Shown: positions 1-10,413 of the stretch, in pieces
How the letters are laid out: each line of letters opens with the position of its first letter
How positions within the stretch are numbered: position 1 is the first letter of the stretch
The notes under the pieces: generated by a model
Seen by the model: the letters and a program-made list of their open reading frames with translations, nothing else
What the model was told of the DNA's origin: nothing
The model's database searches: none
Assembly: GCF_029962835.1 (NCBI RefSeq)
Contig: NC_080582.1
Coordinates: forward strand, 21,894,032-21,958,031
Reading direction: 5' to 3'
Source of the DNA: Magnolia sinica
Taxonomy: Eukaryota > Streptophyta > Magnoliopsida > Magnoliales > Magnoliaceae
DNA: 64,000 nucleotides
Position numbers and translations under genes: made by a program

Positions 1-363
1 TTTTATCCTCTTTTATCCTCTCATGGATGTTTTCATGAATCCTAACCCTAGATTATGTTTTCCCTAAGTTATTTGCCAATTTTCTTATCCTAGGGTTACC
101 CGAATTGGAATTTCTGAATCCCTTGGATTAGAGATTGATTACTATGCATGTGTGGATGATTATTTCTTATCTTTGAGTATCGTTTGATTCATAATTTTTA
201 TTGATCCAGCCCTATCATGTGTAGGCCTGGACCCGCAGAGATTCCCCTCATTGAATGTTTGGACTTTCATGTGGGATATGGAATTTGTGTAATTGTTTTT
301 GAATTAACGTGATCTTAAGCCTGAAATCTCGCATATCATATTTAATTTTCATATCCTGCATCA
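1..363 (+). repeat. 5' LTR, 3' part only
   Basis: Aligns without gaps to 6148-6510. It ends in CA at 363, four bases before the primer binding site. The upstream U3 and TATA portion, visible in the other LTR at 5446-6147, is outside the window. Confidence 0.92.
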
Positions 364-367
364 AATT

Positions 368-380
368 TGGTATCAAAGCC
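368..380 (+). other. Primer binding site, initiator tRNA-Met type
   Basis: TGGTATCAAAGCC lies just after the LTR end and matches the common plant primer site (TGGTATCAGAGC) complementary to the 3' end of initiator tRNA-Met, with one substitution. Confidence 0.85.
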
Positions 381-574
381 AAGTTTTCTTGTAGGGGAAT
401 TCACCACATATTTAGGGTTTAGTTTGTTTGAGTCCTTCGTGCATTCAGTCCATCATATATAGCTGAATTTTAGTAACAGTGTGTAGTCTCCTTCATATTG
501 AGTCTCGTAGGGTCATTTAGTTTTTAGAAGCATATAGTTGTTGTAGCAGGTCCTTAGGTTGAGCAAGTCAGTGT

Positions 575-1665
575 ATGCTTATACGTACAAGTCGTGGTTT
601 CGGTTTGCATCCCACACTAAACATGAAACAACTACAAGAAACAGTGACCAAGTTAGCCCAGCAAGTTGAGTCTTTGAATAAGCATTGGGAACAACGCATA
701 GATAAACGCCTCAAAGAAATAGAGGCCTCCTTCAGGGCAAACCCCACCACTGGGGAGGATGCCCAATCTCAGGCAGTTGGTCAGGAGGTTAGACCAAGGA
801 ATGGAGACGGCTACGGAGCTGGTCATGGGCGCGTACCTGTGCACCCATCCTGTGAGGGACATCATGATCAATATGACCCAGATGCACAACTCCTCAAGGG
901 AGTTAGGGTAGATGCCTCTACATTTGATGGCCACTTGGACCCTAAAGCCTTTCTAGATTGGTTGGCGGATATGGACCATTATTTTAAGTCGTATGATATG
1001 TCGGATGCTCGATGAGTCCGATTCGCCAAGATGAAGCTTGTGAGTCAAGCAAAGAGGTTTTGAGCGACGGTTGAGCGAAAGAAAGAAAGAGCGAGGGAAC
1101 TCCCATTAGTCCATTGGGGAGAAATGAAAGAAACTCTGAAAGAGAAGTACCTCCCTTTCTCTTATCACCTGCGGTTGGTTGAGGAGTGACAGTCTCTTCG
1201 ACAGGGTTCCATGAGTGTTGCTGACTATATTGAGAAATTCGAAGAGTACTTGACCCGCTGTGAGGTTGATGAGGACCCTGTACTCACCCTTGCTCGTTTT
1301 AAAACGGGCCTCCGTCCTTACATTAGGAGAGAATTGCTCGCCAAAGATATAGACACTATCGAACAGTTGTATCAAGTAGTGTTGGACGTCGAGCAATACC
1401 TCAAAGCGTCTGTGGGAAGGCAGTTTGATTTTCGCAATTCTAGTGCTAAGGCCAATCCCTCTGGGGCTAAACCTAACACTGGATATCAAAACAAACATTC
1501 CAACAATTTATAGCCTAAGTCCAAGGATGATAAGGGTAAAGAAATTGCCGGGTCTAATTCACAGGGAAGTGGAGCCACTAGGTGTTTTAGGTGTCAGGGG
1601 TTTTGTCATTTTGCTCACCAGTGCAGCACGAGAGAGGAAACCAAAGTATTCTTTATTGATGGGTA
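575..1665 (+). pseudogene. gag of the chromovirus (broken)
   Basis: Reads as a retrotransposon capsid polyprotein: an N-terminal coiled-coil-like stretch near 620-730, a capsid region with a motif like FDGHLDPKAFLDWL near 925-965, then a CCHC zinc knuckle at about 1582-1623 (Cys, two residues, Cys, four residues, His, four residues, Cys). The frame is interrupted by stops at 1013-1015, near 1062, near 1187 and near 1511, so no full Gag can be made. The ATG at 575 is the first suitable start after the PBS, but the true start is uncertain. The following protease is in a nearby frame, as expected for a gag-pol polyprotein. Confidence 0.85.
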
Positions 1666-1675
1666 GGTAGAAGTA

Positions 1676-2330
1676 GTGCCCCCAGAGAGTGATGGCGAAG
1701 AGGAAGAATATGAGCCCGTAGAGACCCCTAGTGATGAAGAAGAGGGAGCGCAAGAGTCTGTGACCCTCGCAATTATGTGCTGCGCTTTGGCTCAAGTCAC
1801 GAACACTGATGACTGGCGCCGCAACACGATCTTTTACACTTATGCCAAATGTGGAGAAAAGAGTTGTAAATTGATCATAAATAGTGGTGGTTGTGCCAAC
1901 GTGGCATTGACTAGCACTGTGAGCTGTTTGGGCTTGAAGCTGGAAGCTCATCATCAACCCTATAGAGTTTCCTGGGTTGACGAAACCTCCATTCCAATAT
2001 CACACCGCTGTCTTGTTCCTATTCAGTTTGGATCTTATAAAGACACGCTTTAGTGTGATGTTGTTCTCATGGACGTTGGCCATATTATTCTGGGCAGACC
2101 ATGGCTCTACGACAGGGATGTCACCATATTTGGTCGTTCAAATGTGTGTACATCCTGGTTTGAGGGCAAGAAGGTCAAGCTAAACCCTCTGCCACCTAAG
2201 GGTACGATTGGAAAGGAGTCCACCATACAGAGTGGTGTGAGTGGCTCGAAAGAAGCAAAGGAATCGAAGTCCAAGTCCAAATCGCTCCATATTCTGAATG
2301 CCAAAGACTTTGAGCGCAAGACGGAGGCGG
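1676..2330 (+). pseudogene. Aspartic protease region of chromovirus pol, active-site Asp lost
   Basis: The retropepsin motif should read [L/V]-[I/V]-D-S-G. Here the sequence at 1871-1894 gives LIINSG followed by GCANV, so the catalytic Asp is Asn (codon AAT at 1880-1882). The downstream flap and LGRPWL-type sequence (2085-2110) is recognisable. A stop at 2051-2053 separates the two halves. The protease would be inactive even without the stop. An acidic linker of Glu and Asp residues precedes it at 1690-1760. Confidence 0.8.
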
Positions 2331-2399
2331 ACGCGATGGTATATGCCCTCGTGGTTAGGGAGAGTGTACCAGAGGTTAGCGTAGAGTTACCTACTGAGG

Positions 2400-3340
2400 C
2401 CATTTTGGTAGTATATGAGTTTTGTGATGTTTTCCCTGATGATCTACCGAATGAGCTTCCCCCTATGAGGGATATACAGCACGCCATCGATTTAATCCCT
2501 GGGGCGACTGTACCAAACTTACCGCATTACAGAATGAACTCAAAGGAGCATTCTGAGTTAAAGAGGAAGATTGATGAGCTCCTACAGAAGGGTTTCATTC
2601 GAGAAAGCATGAGCCCATGTGTCGTGCCCGCCCTTCTTACACCTAAGAAGGATGGCACATGGAGGATGTGTGTTGATAGTAGGGTCATTAACAAAATCAC
2701 AGTCAAGTAGTGGTTTCCCATACCGCGTCTTGATGACATGCTAGATATGATGGCCAATGCTAATATCTTCTCAAAAATTGACCTCAAAAGTGGGTATCAC
2801 CAAATCCGTATACGCCCTGGTGATGAGTGGAAGACGGCCTTCAAGACGATGGATGGGCTATATAAGTGGTTAGTTATGCCTTTTGGGTTAACTAATGCCC
2901 CAAGCATTTTCATGCGTGTGATGACCCAAGTGTTGCGACCCTTCATGGGGAAGTTCCTGGTCGTATACTTTGATGATATCTTGATTTATAGCATGACTAA
3001 GGAGCCACACCTCAACCATTTGAGGTAGGTTTGTGGGATCTTTAGGGCTGAGAAGTTGTATGCTAACCTAAAGAAGTGCGCGTTCTTGTCTAGTAGTGTG
3101 ATCTTCTTAGGTTTTATTGTTTCAGCTGAGGGCGTATCAGCGGATCCCGAGAAGGTCAAGGCCATAATTAATTGGCCTGAACCCCGCAATATTCATGATG
3201 TGCGCAGCTTTCATGGCTTAGCCACTTTTTATAGGCGGTTTATTCGAGGCTTCAGTTCCATTGTGGCTCTCATCACGGACTGCATAAAAAAAGGGAGAGT
3301 TTCAATGGATAGGCCGCCTCGAAGGCCTTCAAGGAGATAA
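2400..3340 (+). pseudogene. Reverse transcriptase of chromovirus pol (broken)
   Basis: Clear Ty3/gypsy RT: the entry region with HAIDLIPG (about 2475), the [15 protein letters not shown] block (2610-2655), [12 protein letters not shown] (2775-2810), [12 protein letters not shown] (2878-2912) and the catalytic box YFDDIL at 2966-2983. An in-frame TAG at 2708-2710 cuts the domain in two, and another stop follows at 3026-3028. The thumb/connection region with FLGFIVS and [14 protein letters not shown] runs from 3110 to 3245. The family uses this enzyme to copy element RNA to cDNA. Confidence 0.92.
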
Positions 3341-3356
3341 AGATCAAGATGATCGA

Positions 3357-3800
3357 AGCTCCAGTCACGCGGCTTCCAGATTTTTCAAAAGCTTTTGAAG
3401 TCGCATGTGATGCGTTAGGAGTCGGCATAGGAGGAGTACTTAGCCAGGAAGGGCACCGTCGCCTTTTTTAGTGAGAAACTGAATGAGGTGAAGCAAAGAT
3501 ATTCCACCTATAACAAGGAATTCTACGCGGTAGTGCAATCACTACGCCATTGGCGACATTACCTGTTATCGTAAGAATTCGTCTTGTTCTCAGATCACGA
3601 GGCCTTGAGATACTTAAACTCTCAAAAGAAATTAAGCCTCAGGCATGCTAAGTGGGTTCAATTCCTTCAAGAGTACACTTTTGTGCTTAAGCACAAGGCT
3701 GATGTAGAGAATAATCCTGTCGACGCTTTGAGTCGTCGAGTCGCATTACTCAACTCCATGAGCGTTGAAATTACAGGCCTTGAGCGCATCGAAGAAGAGT
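3357..3800 (+). pseudogene. RNase H domain of chromovirus pol (broken)
   Basis: [18 protein letters not shown] (3395-3450) carries the first catalytic Asp context of Ty3/gypsy RNase H. It continues after a frameshift near 3465 with SEKLNEVKQRYSTYNKEFYAVV (3472-3537) and, after a stop near 3572, with FSDHEALRYLNSQ (3587-3625) and NNPVDALSRR (3710-3740). A frameshift and a stop therefore inactivate it. Confidence 0.88.
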
Positions 3801-3887
3801 ATTCTGAGTGTCCAGATTTTGGGATTGTGTATACATCTTTATTAGAGAGTCCATCATGAGTATTTGATTTTGGACGGATATTTGTTT

Positions 3888-4965
3888 AGGAGTGACTGCT
3901 TGTGCATACCACGCACCTCCCTTCATGATTTTCTTGTCTGGGAGTTACATTCAGGAGGGGTCGTGGGTCATTTCGGTCGCGACAAGACCATTGCCCTAGT
4001 GGAGGATAGATGACCAAGCCTCAAGCGGGACGTGGCCAAAATTATAGGACAATGCCGTACTTGTCAACTGGCAAAGCAGAGGAAACAGAATACAGGATTA
4101 TATACACTTTTGCCAGTCTCATTCATCCCTTGGCAGGACATCAGTATGGACTTCGTGCTTGGACTTCCCAAGACTATTCGAAAGCATGACTCTATATTTG
4201 TTGTCGTGAACCGTTTCTCTAAAATGGCCCACTTCATTCCTTGTTCTAAGACCTTCAACGCATCTCATGTTACCAAGCTATTTTTTAGTGAGGTCCTCCA
4301 ACTGCATGGGTTACCAAAAACAATAGTGTCTGACCATGACGTGAGATTCATGAGTTACTTTTGGAAGACACTATGGCATATGATGAATACTAGGCTCCAA
4401 TTTTCTTCTGCCTACCACCCTCAGACAGATGGCCAGACTGAGGTGGTTAATAGGAGCCTAGGGAGTTTACTTTGATGTTTAGTGGGGGAGCATACCGGGA
4501 CATGGGATGCCGTACTACCCATAGCCGAGTTTGCATCCAATAGTTCTGTCAATAGGTCCACATGTCTAAGTCCTTTTGAAGTCGTTACTGGTTACAAGCC
4601 TAGGAAGCCTATTGATCTTATCCCCATGTCATTGTCCTATAGGCCATTAGAGTCCGCAGAGTCTTTTGCGCATCACATACATTCATTGCATCAAGAAATC
4701 AGGCGAAAGATCACTACTAGTAATGAACATTATAAATTTTCCGCAGACTAACATAGATGTTTCAAAGAGTTCAATATTGGGGACTCTGTGATGGTCCGCA
4801 TCAGGCCCGAGCGGTACCTTCCAGGGGCCATTCGTAAGTTACACGCGCGTGGCGCTGGGCCCTTCAAAATTATAAAGCGAAACGGTCTCAATGCGTATGA
4901 GGTAGATCTTCCACCTTCCATGGGAATTAGTTCAACATTCAATGTGGAGGATCTAGTTGCTTTTT
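3888..4965 (+). pseudogene. Integrase of chromovirus pol (broken)
   Basis: The HHCC zinc-binding module is visible (LHSGG..GHFGRDKT at 3947-3990, and CRTC at 4052-4063). The DDE core follows: Asp in MDFVLGLPK (about 4147), Asp in SDHDVRF (about 4330) and Glu in GQTEVVN (about 4440). The C-terminal region carrying GPFKIIKRNG and AYEVDLP lies at 4857-4915. Stops at about 4010, 4473-4475 and 4748-4750 interrupt it, so it is a pseudogene though all three catalytic residues remain readable. Confidence 0.9.
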
Positions 4966-5084
4966 AGGGACCCACTGATACATTGTCCGGCCCTTCGCCC
5001 ACCCATCCTGATTCTCCAGACTTACCCTTTGATCCATGGCCTCTTCCCGACCTTTCATCCCAACCTGTCTCCCATACCTAGCCT

Positions 5085-5421
5085 TCACACACCCAGAGAG
5101 GAAATAGAGGATATCCTGGACCATGAGATAATTTTCACGTCGGATGGCGGGTTTCAGAAATACCTAGTTAAATGGAAGTCATGCCCAGCTTCAGACAGCA
5201 CGTGGCTCACTGAGGAGCTTCAGAAACTTGATCCCGACATCCTAGAGCGGTTCAGGAATTTTATTTCGCCAGTGGTGAAATCTTCGCAGCCGGGGAGAGT
5301 TGATGAGGACATCGTGCACATGCACGCCCGCACACCACCACCCCTACGCACGTATGTACGCAAGAGAACCCCACCATCGATCTGGCTCGATGATGACGTC
5401 CGGGGAGGGCCTCCTAGCTAG
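5085..5421 (+). pseudogene. Chromodomain at the C-terminus of chromovirus pol
   Basis: IEDILDHEI at 5104-5130 and KYLVKWKSCPASDSTWL at 5158-5208 match the chromodomain pattern (aromatic cage region and YLVKW..P....TW). In chromoviruses this tail is thought to steer integration to particular chromatin. A basic, proline-rich tail follows to the stop at 5419-5421. Confidence 0.87.
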
Positions 5422-5445
5422 AAGATAGGTTTTGGTTCAAAAAAG

Positions 5446-6510
5446 TGAGCCCAATAGTCAAGAAAAGTCCATCATGGGATCTCATGATCGTGGCCCACTC
5501 GTCAGATTGAGTTCATATTTTAGGTTTTGCTTATTGTTATTATTTAGAACATCGTGAATGCTTTAGATTTCTCTGTTTGGTTTTTATTTTAGTTTACTTC
5601 ATCGCCAAGTAATAGGTTGCGCACATTGTGCGAGTTTTTGGGATATAGGGTTTTCCTTATAAATAGGCACCCCTTGTAGTTCTTTTTCTCATTCAAGTTT
5701 AATAAAAAAATTCCTGCTTTATTTTTTTGCTCTTAGTGAGTTGTGGAAGAATTCAAAAGTGCGTGCAAAGCCCTCCCTTTTCGAAGGGTTAACTACTGTG
5801 GTGCGAAGCCACATCGATCCCTATTCACCCCCATCCTCCATCTCTTTTTTCATCTTCTACCACCATCAATACTTCGAATTCGTCCTTTGTTGCATCAGTT
5901 TTCTTCATTACAGTAGGTTTCCAAATTTCGGTACGCAGGAGGGCTGAAACTTCAGCGGAGCACCACGCATAAGCCGTAGCTCGGATAGATCCGAAACTTT
6001 GGGGTTTTGGAGCATACCTCTGGCCGACCAGGGCCAATGAGAGCTTTTCCGCCATCGACGCCCCCTCGCACGTGCGGCAGGATACCTGCACATGTGCGAG
6101 CGCTCCAGGCCTGCTGTCCACACGCGGGATCGTCTTTTAGCTCAGGTTTTTATCCTCTTTTATTCTCTCATAGCCGTTTTCATGAATCCTAACCCTAGAT
6201 TACGTTTTCCCTAAGTTATTTGCCAATTTTCTTACCCTAGGGTTACTCGAATTGGAATTTCTGAATCACTTGGAATAGGGACTGATTACTATGCATGTGT
6301 GGATGATTATTTCTTATCTTTGAGTATCGTTTGATTCATAATTTTTTTTGATCCAGCCCTATCATGTGTAGGCCTGGACCCGCATAAATTCCCCTTATTG
6401 AATGTTTGGACTTTCATGTGGGATATGGAATTTGTGTAATTGTTTATGAACTAATGTGATCTTAAGCCTGAAATCTCGTATATCATATTTAATTTTCATG
6501 TCCTGCATCA
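5446..6510 (+). repeat. 3' LTR of the chromovirus
   Basis: The right end is fixed at 6510 (TGCATCA) by alignment to the 5' LTR end at 363. The left end is inferred at TGAGCC (5446), which follows an A-rich purine tract and gives TGA..TCA terminal inverted bases, so it could be off by tens of bases. A TATA box lies at 5658-5665. Length about 1065 bp. Confidence 0.78.
5658..5665 (+). promoter_or_regulatory. TATA box of the 3' LTR
   Basis: TATAAATA sits inside the LTR about 210 bases from its inferred left end, in a fitting place for the U3 promoter. It is identified by sequence only. Confidence 0.6.
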
Positions 6511-6907
6511 CATTTCTTCAACCTGTTTTGGTTGCATACGTGCTCAATTGTTTAGTGGGTGATTCAATCAATGGTTGAGTTGCCTTAACATTACAGGCCT
6601 AAAAACAACCGTGAAAGATGGCACTTACCTGTAATTTCATAAACATCTTCAGTTCACCTAACTTTCTTGCCTTATTCTTTTAGAACATTGGCATACATAT
6701 AACTTTCGAGGTTTGGTTTTAGAGTGCTATCCGTTTTAAGATAATTCCTTTAAAATCTTTGAATTTTCCTTCCAAAGTTTTACATGTATAGTACCATTGT
6801 GATTTCTCATCCTTGAAATAAATTTTCAAAACTTTCTGGTGTTTTACATGGTTTCAACTCAAGATCATAGATGCATATGTTTAGAATTATATCTATGAAT
6901 GAGTGAA

Positions 6908-6958
<51 letters not shown>

Positions 6959-6966
6959 GGTTCAAA
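6511..6966. other. Non-coding stretch between gypsy LTR and CACTA transposase
   Basis: AT-rich sequence without a recognisable exon. It ends in a (CA)n run at about 6910-6954 immediately before the transposase start. It could be the 5' untranslated part of the CACTA element. No CACTA terminus is visible here, so the left end of that element may lie to the left of the gypsy insertion, outside the window. Confidence 0.5.
6910..6954. repeat. (CA)n microsatellite
   Basis: About 22 uninterrupted CA units. Confidence 0.97.
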
Positions 6967-8475
6967 ATGGACCCCTTAGTTAATCGAGATCCGACTGTAA
7001 TGGATAGGGAGTGGATGACACTAAGTTTCCCAGACCCATGTTTTATTTCTGGAATGGGAAGCTTTTCAAAGTTTGCACGAGAAAACCTTCCTGGTAGAAA
7101 AACCGTTCTTTGTCCATGCACCACTTGTAGATGTGCACGTTTTTCGGTTTCTTATGATGATTTAGAAATACATCTAATGGAAAATGGATTCGACCCAAGC
7201 TATAGGGTTTGGAACATGCATGGGGAGCATGTATCACCTAAGTGTACTGAACGTGAATCAAGTTCTCAACAGTACCACAGTGTCCCAAACTTAAATGAGG
7301 TTCACAACATGATCGTTCAAAAACTTGGTGGTAATAACCTAGATGAAGTTGTACAGGATGAGCCGAATGTGACCCCTATAGTCGAAGACATCTTTGGTGA
7401 AAATGAAACTAATGAGTTTGAAGCAAATCTACGAGACACAATGACTGAGCTATACCCTGGGGCTCAAGATTTCACCGTGCTAACTTTCATTGTACAGCTT
7501 TTCAAATTAAAGGTGAATCATGGATGGAGCGAAAAAAGCTTTACATAGCTCCTTCAACTACTAAAGAAGGTGTTACCTTCCAGTAACAAGGCCCTAACTA
7601 ATACCTACCAAGCGAAGAAGATCATTACAAAGTTGGGTCTTGATTATATGAAGATCCATGCTTGTACTAGAGAGAGAACGAGATGAAAACCATTTGTCCA
7701 AATTGTAAAACTTCTAGGTACAAGACTGAAATGGATTATGAGAGAAAACAATTTCAAGTACCTGCAAAGGTGTTAAGGTATTTTCCATTAACACCAGGGC
7801 TACAAAGAATGTTTAATGTACCATGGTTGGCAAAAGAAATGTCTTGGCACTCAACCAGGAAATTGCAACATGAAAAGATGGAGCATTCGGCTGATTCTAT
7901 TGCATGGAAGAATCTCGATGACAAGTATACGGATTTTTCAGCTGAGCTTCGCAATGTTTGATTAGGTCTGGCTACATGTAGGTTTAGCCCATTAGGCGCT
8001 TTCTGTATGTCGTATAGTTCATGGCCTGTTATGTGTATGACATACAACCTTCCACCAAAGCTTTGCATGAAACCTCAGTTTACTATGTTGACTTTGCTCA
8101 TTGAGGGACCGTAACAACCGGAAAAGGATATTGACGTTTATTTACAGTCATTGATTGATGAACTGCAAGACTTATGACGAAAAGGGGTTAACGACGTTCG
8201 ACGCATACCATGAAAACAAATTCAACATGCGTGTCGTTCTGCTCTGGACAATCCACGACTTTCTAGCATATGGTAACGTTTCTGGTTGTAGGATCAAGGG
8301 TAAGTATGGTTGTCCAGTATGTGGTCCCAACATAGATTCTTTGCGACTCCAATATGGAAAGAAACATATTTATATGAGCCACAAACGGTGGTTGCCAATG
8401 TTAGAACAGGCTAGGAAGGACACAAGTGTTGTCACGTTCAATAAGGTGGAGATCGACGTCAACCGATCCATCTGA
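6967..8475 (+). pseudogene. CACTA (En/Spm) TNP2-like transposase, N-terminal and central part (broken)
   Basis: The first 193 codons (6967-7545) hold the plant transposase-associated domain: MDREWM-like start near residue 8, a zinc-type block CPCTTCRC near residues 50-57, then HLMENGFDPSYRVWNMHGE (residues 70-88). After a stop at 7546-7548 the frame continues with the TNP2 hallmark of short interrupted blocks (AKKIITKLGLDYMKIHAC at 7611-7665, CPNCKTSRYK at 7695-7725, LRYFPLTPGLQRMF at 7774-7815, WLAKEMSWHS at 7826-7855, DFSAELRNV at 7936-7961, YGCPVCG at 8305-8325). Stops and at least one frameshift break it. The rest of the catalytic region seen in full-length TNP2 is missing after 8475. Such transposases move elements whose ends start with CACTA. 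Confidence 0.88.
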
Positions 8476-8608
8476 ATGGGATGAAAAAAGTTGTCCAATA
8501 TCCTGACCTTGTTGTAAGTACACCCCTCGTACCACTAACTAGTACCCTTATGAAAAGCCAATGTATAACTTTAAATTATTTTATATTCATTTGTATTTTT
8601 TCACAGGA

Positions 8609-9097
8609 AAAACTAGATGAGCTTTATAGTAGCAATCCTGCTTCTAGGATGACCGGCGTAGACGATGCCCTTACACAGGTATTAATAAAATTTAAAAATG
8701 ACTTAAGTTTTATGGTAATTATGAATGTCCTAATAACTTGGTTTACAATGTTTTACAGTTAGTTGGTTCTGACTATAGAGGGTGAATGCGGGGTCTAGGT
8801 TGCTCGATAAGCAAGATAGGATTGAAGAAGTCAGCCCCTGCTCGTTCAAATGTATAGATTGTGACAAAAGAAAAAGAGAGCCTAGCACAAGAGATATTTG
8901 AGATGAAGAAAACATTGGTTGATATAAAGGCCTGGGTGGATATGCAGAAAGAGGCACAGTCTACTCAAAATCCCTCATCACCACCAGTCGCTAGATCTAC
9001 TCAGGCTTCATCAGTTTCCAATTATAAATTTGCTATTGTATTGAGTTTACAATTATATTATAAACGTTAATGCCATTTTGTGTGTAAATGTAGCTGG

Positions 9098-9190
<93 letters not shown>

Positions 9191-9430
9191 AAGAGATGCG
9201 ACTTGCTTGGTTTTGAAAAACGTGGTGTAGTTGCTCTGGTCAAGTACACAAAGTTAATCCAAATGCAATTGTCCATTGCGAACCGTTGGTGGATGGAGCT
9301 TTTGTTGTTGTCCTTATTGAGGTTATACAACTTGGCACTCCTTTTTGGAAAGAAGATGGGTTCGCATCTACACTTGGAGAGGCCAGTCCGGGATCATTTG
9401 TGCAATGGAGGGAGAAGGGCTTTAGAATGA
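8609..9430 (+). pseudogene. CACTA second-protein remnant (Ptta/En/Spm type)
   Basis: An exon-like piece after an acceptor at 8606-8608 reads EKLDELYSS...TGVDDALTQV, then after a gap and a stop RGLGC near 8790. This resembles the conserved end of plant Ptta/En/Spm transposase proteins. A helical block follows (EKESLAQEIFEMKKTLVDIK, 8867-8926). After the (TA)n run, 9190-9420 in a second frame gives a block ending in TLGEASPGSFVQW, like the small C-terminal domain found in such proteins. Several stops and frame changes show it is dead. Its position right after the TNP2 remnant fits the usual two-gene CACTA layout. Confidence 0.65.
9103..9186. repeat. (TA)n microsatellite
   Basis: About 42 TA units, splitting the second CACTA protein remnant. 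Confidence 0.97.
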
Positions 9431-9519
9431 GATCATTAACTATGTGAGTTGTAATTGTAGTTCCCTGCTATTAGTTGCCCCATTTGTTATCCAAATTAAA
9501 TAAGAAATATGTGATGCAG

Positions 9520-9582
9520 GTACAGACGGAAGTTTCAAGGCTGGAGGAGCTGAAGGCAAGCAAGATGAAAGAGCTTGTATAA
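9520..9582 (+). pseudogene. MAP65-like exon fragment
   Basis: After an acceptor (ATGCAG, 9514-9519) the frame reads SRLEELKASKMKELV and ends at a TAA (9580-9582). This matches a strongly conserved helical segment of plant 65-kDa microtubule-associated proteins, which bundle microtubules as antiparallel coiled-coil dimers. Only about 20 codons are present; the next conserved residues of the family are missing and no neighbouring MAP65 exon is seen. It is the first of several unrelated exon scraps on the same strand downstream of the CACTA transposase, which suggests capture by a transposon. The short match leaves some doubt. Confidence 0.6.
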
Positions 9583-9986
9583 ATAACATGCAAATTGTGA
9601 TGCGGGGCGTCCAAATGAAGAAGGTCCGAATATCATCAGCTCCATATAGTTGTTATTCTTTTATCTACTTAAACTCATATAAATAACATGCAAATTTTAA
9701 TATTGCCTCTTGAGTCCCTTGGAAGTTGCATAGTACCAGTTGAAATAAATGTACCAAGTAATTTGGATGCTATGCATGCTGGGGAATTACATATTGGGAC
9801 TTTGCCCAATTACTTCGCTTCCAGTGAGCATACATGCAGGCCTTCAATCATGTGCACGTGTTGCGCAAGTTGAATTTGCTATTTATTTCCTTATACATTT
9901 GCCTCTATAGTTGTAGAACTTTCTGCCTGACAGTTGTGTTCATCCATGTTATTCAACATACTAATTTCTTTGGATATAATTTTTAG
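9583..9986. other. Unassigned sequence between captured exons
   Basis: Looks intronic. A frame at 9688-9873 is open but I do not recognise it. The acceptor of the next fragment is at 9985-9986. Confidence 0.4.
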
Positions 9987-10103
9987 GGTGCTGAACTAGC
10001 TGCTCAGGAAGGTAGAAGTGTAGCCACTTCAGCTGCTTGCAAAACATTGGCAGAGGAGCTCACCGAACAGCGGTTTCCTGCTCCCCGTATCGTGGCATTC
10101 AAA
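9987..10103 (+). pseudogene. SEC23-like exon fragment
   Basis: A 39-codon exon bounded by TTTTAG and GTTTGT reads GAELAAQEGRS...CKTLAEELTEQRFPAPRIVAFK. This resembles a segment close to the C-terminus of a divergent plant SEC23/SEC24-family transport protein, in which RFPAPRILAFKEG is followed by SSQARYF. SEC23 proteins form the inner COPII coat on ER exit sites. No flanking SEC23 exons are present, so it cannot encode a coat subunit. The family call rests on this one exon and should be treated as probable. Confidence 0.5.
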
Positions 10104-10369
10104 GTTTGTTTTCCTCCAATTATTCTTATGTTTCCTTTTAAAAACTGCCATGTTACTTATTTCCAGTCACTGGCTATGCTTTTCTTTCCAATCAAGATAT
10201 TGAGCTTTGTGACTTGGCCTGAGGATCAACCACCATTGGTTTTTGTCGAGTGTTTCTAGCATTGTATACAGATGCTATTCTCGACCACACTGTTTTCATA
10301 TAGTGAAACCAGGAAACTCAGAATTTATACACAAATTTATACTTTGTGACTTTGCTCTATGAACTGCAG
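10104..10369. other. Intron-like sequence between SEC23-like and RABH1 fragments
   Basis: AT-rich. It holds the donor of the SEC23-like exon and the acceptor (CTGCAG, 10364-10369) of the RABH1 fragment, so the join between two unrelated genes lies inside this stretch. Confidence 0.5.
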
Positions 10370-10413
10370 GCTACAATAGGCATTGTAGATCGGACAGTTC
10401 GTTTGCAGCTTTG
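10370..10413 (+). pseudogene. RABH1 (RAB6-type small GTPase) exon fragment with internal deletion
   Basis: Between an acceptor (CTGCAG) and a donor (GTAGGA) the sequence reads ATIGI, then V, then DRTVRLQL with a split Trp codon. In plant RABH1/RAB6 the switch I region ATIGIDFLSKT runs through a short loop into DRTVRLQLWDTAGQ. Here roughly ten codons between the two blocks are missing while both splice borders stay. RAB6-type GTPases act in Golgi traffic. With 44 bases and no other Rab exon it is a relic. Confidence 0.75.

Larger units (their letters stand above)
1..6510 (+). mobile_element. Ty3/gypsy chromovirus LTR retrotransposon, degenerate
   Basis: A nearly complete element whose 5' LTR is cut by the window start. 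Order: LTR, PBS, gag with zinc knuckle, protease, RT, RNase H, integrase, chromodomain, LTR. This order with a chromodomain after integrase marks a chromovirus. All coding domains carry stops or frameshifts. The 363 bp shared by both LTRs differ at about 20 positions by my hand count (about 5%), with no net length change, so the insertion is not recent. The downstream target-site duplication cannot be tested because the 5' flank is outside the window. Confidence 0.93.

Noticed and set aside
9080-9330. Frames made of Ile-Tyr repeats
   Set aside because: Products of the (TA)n microsatellite.
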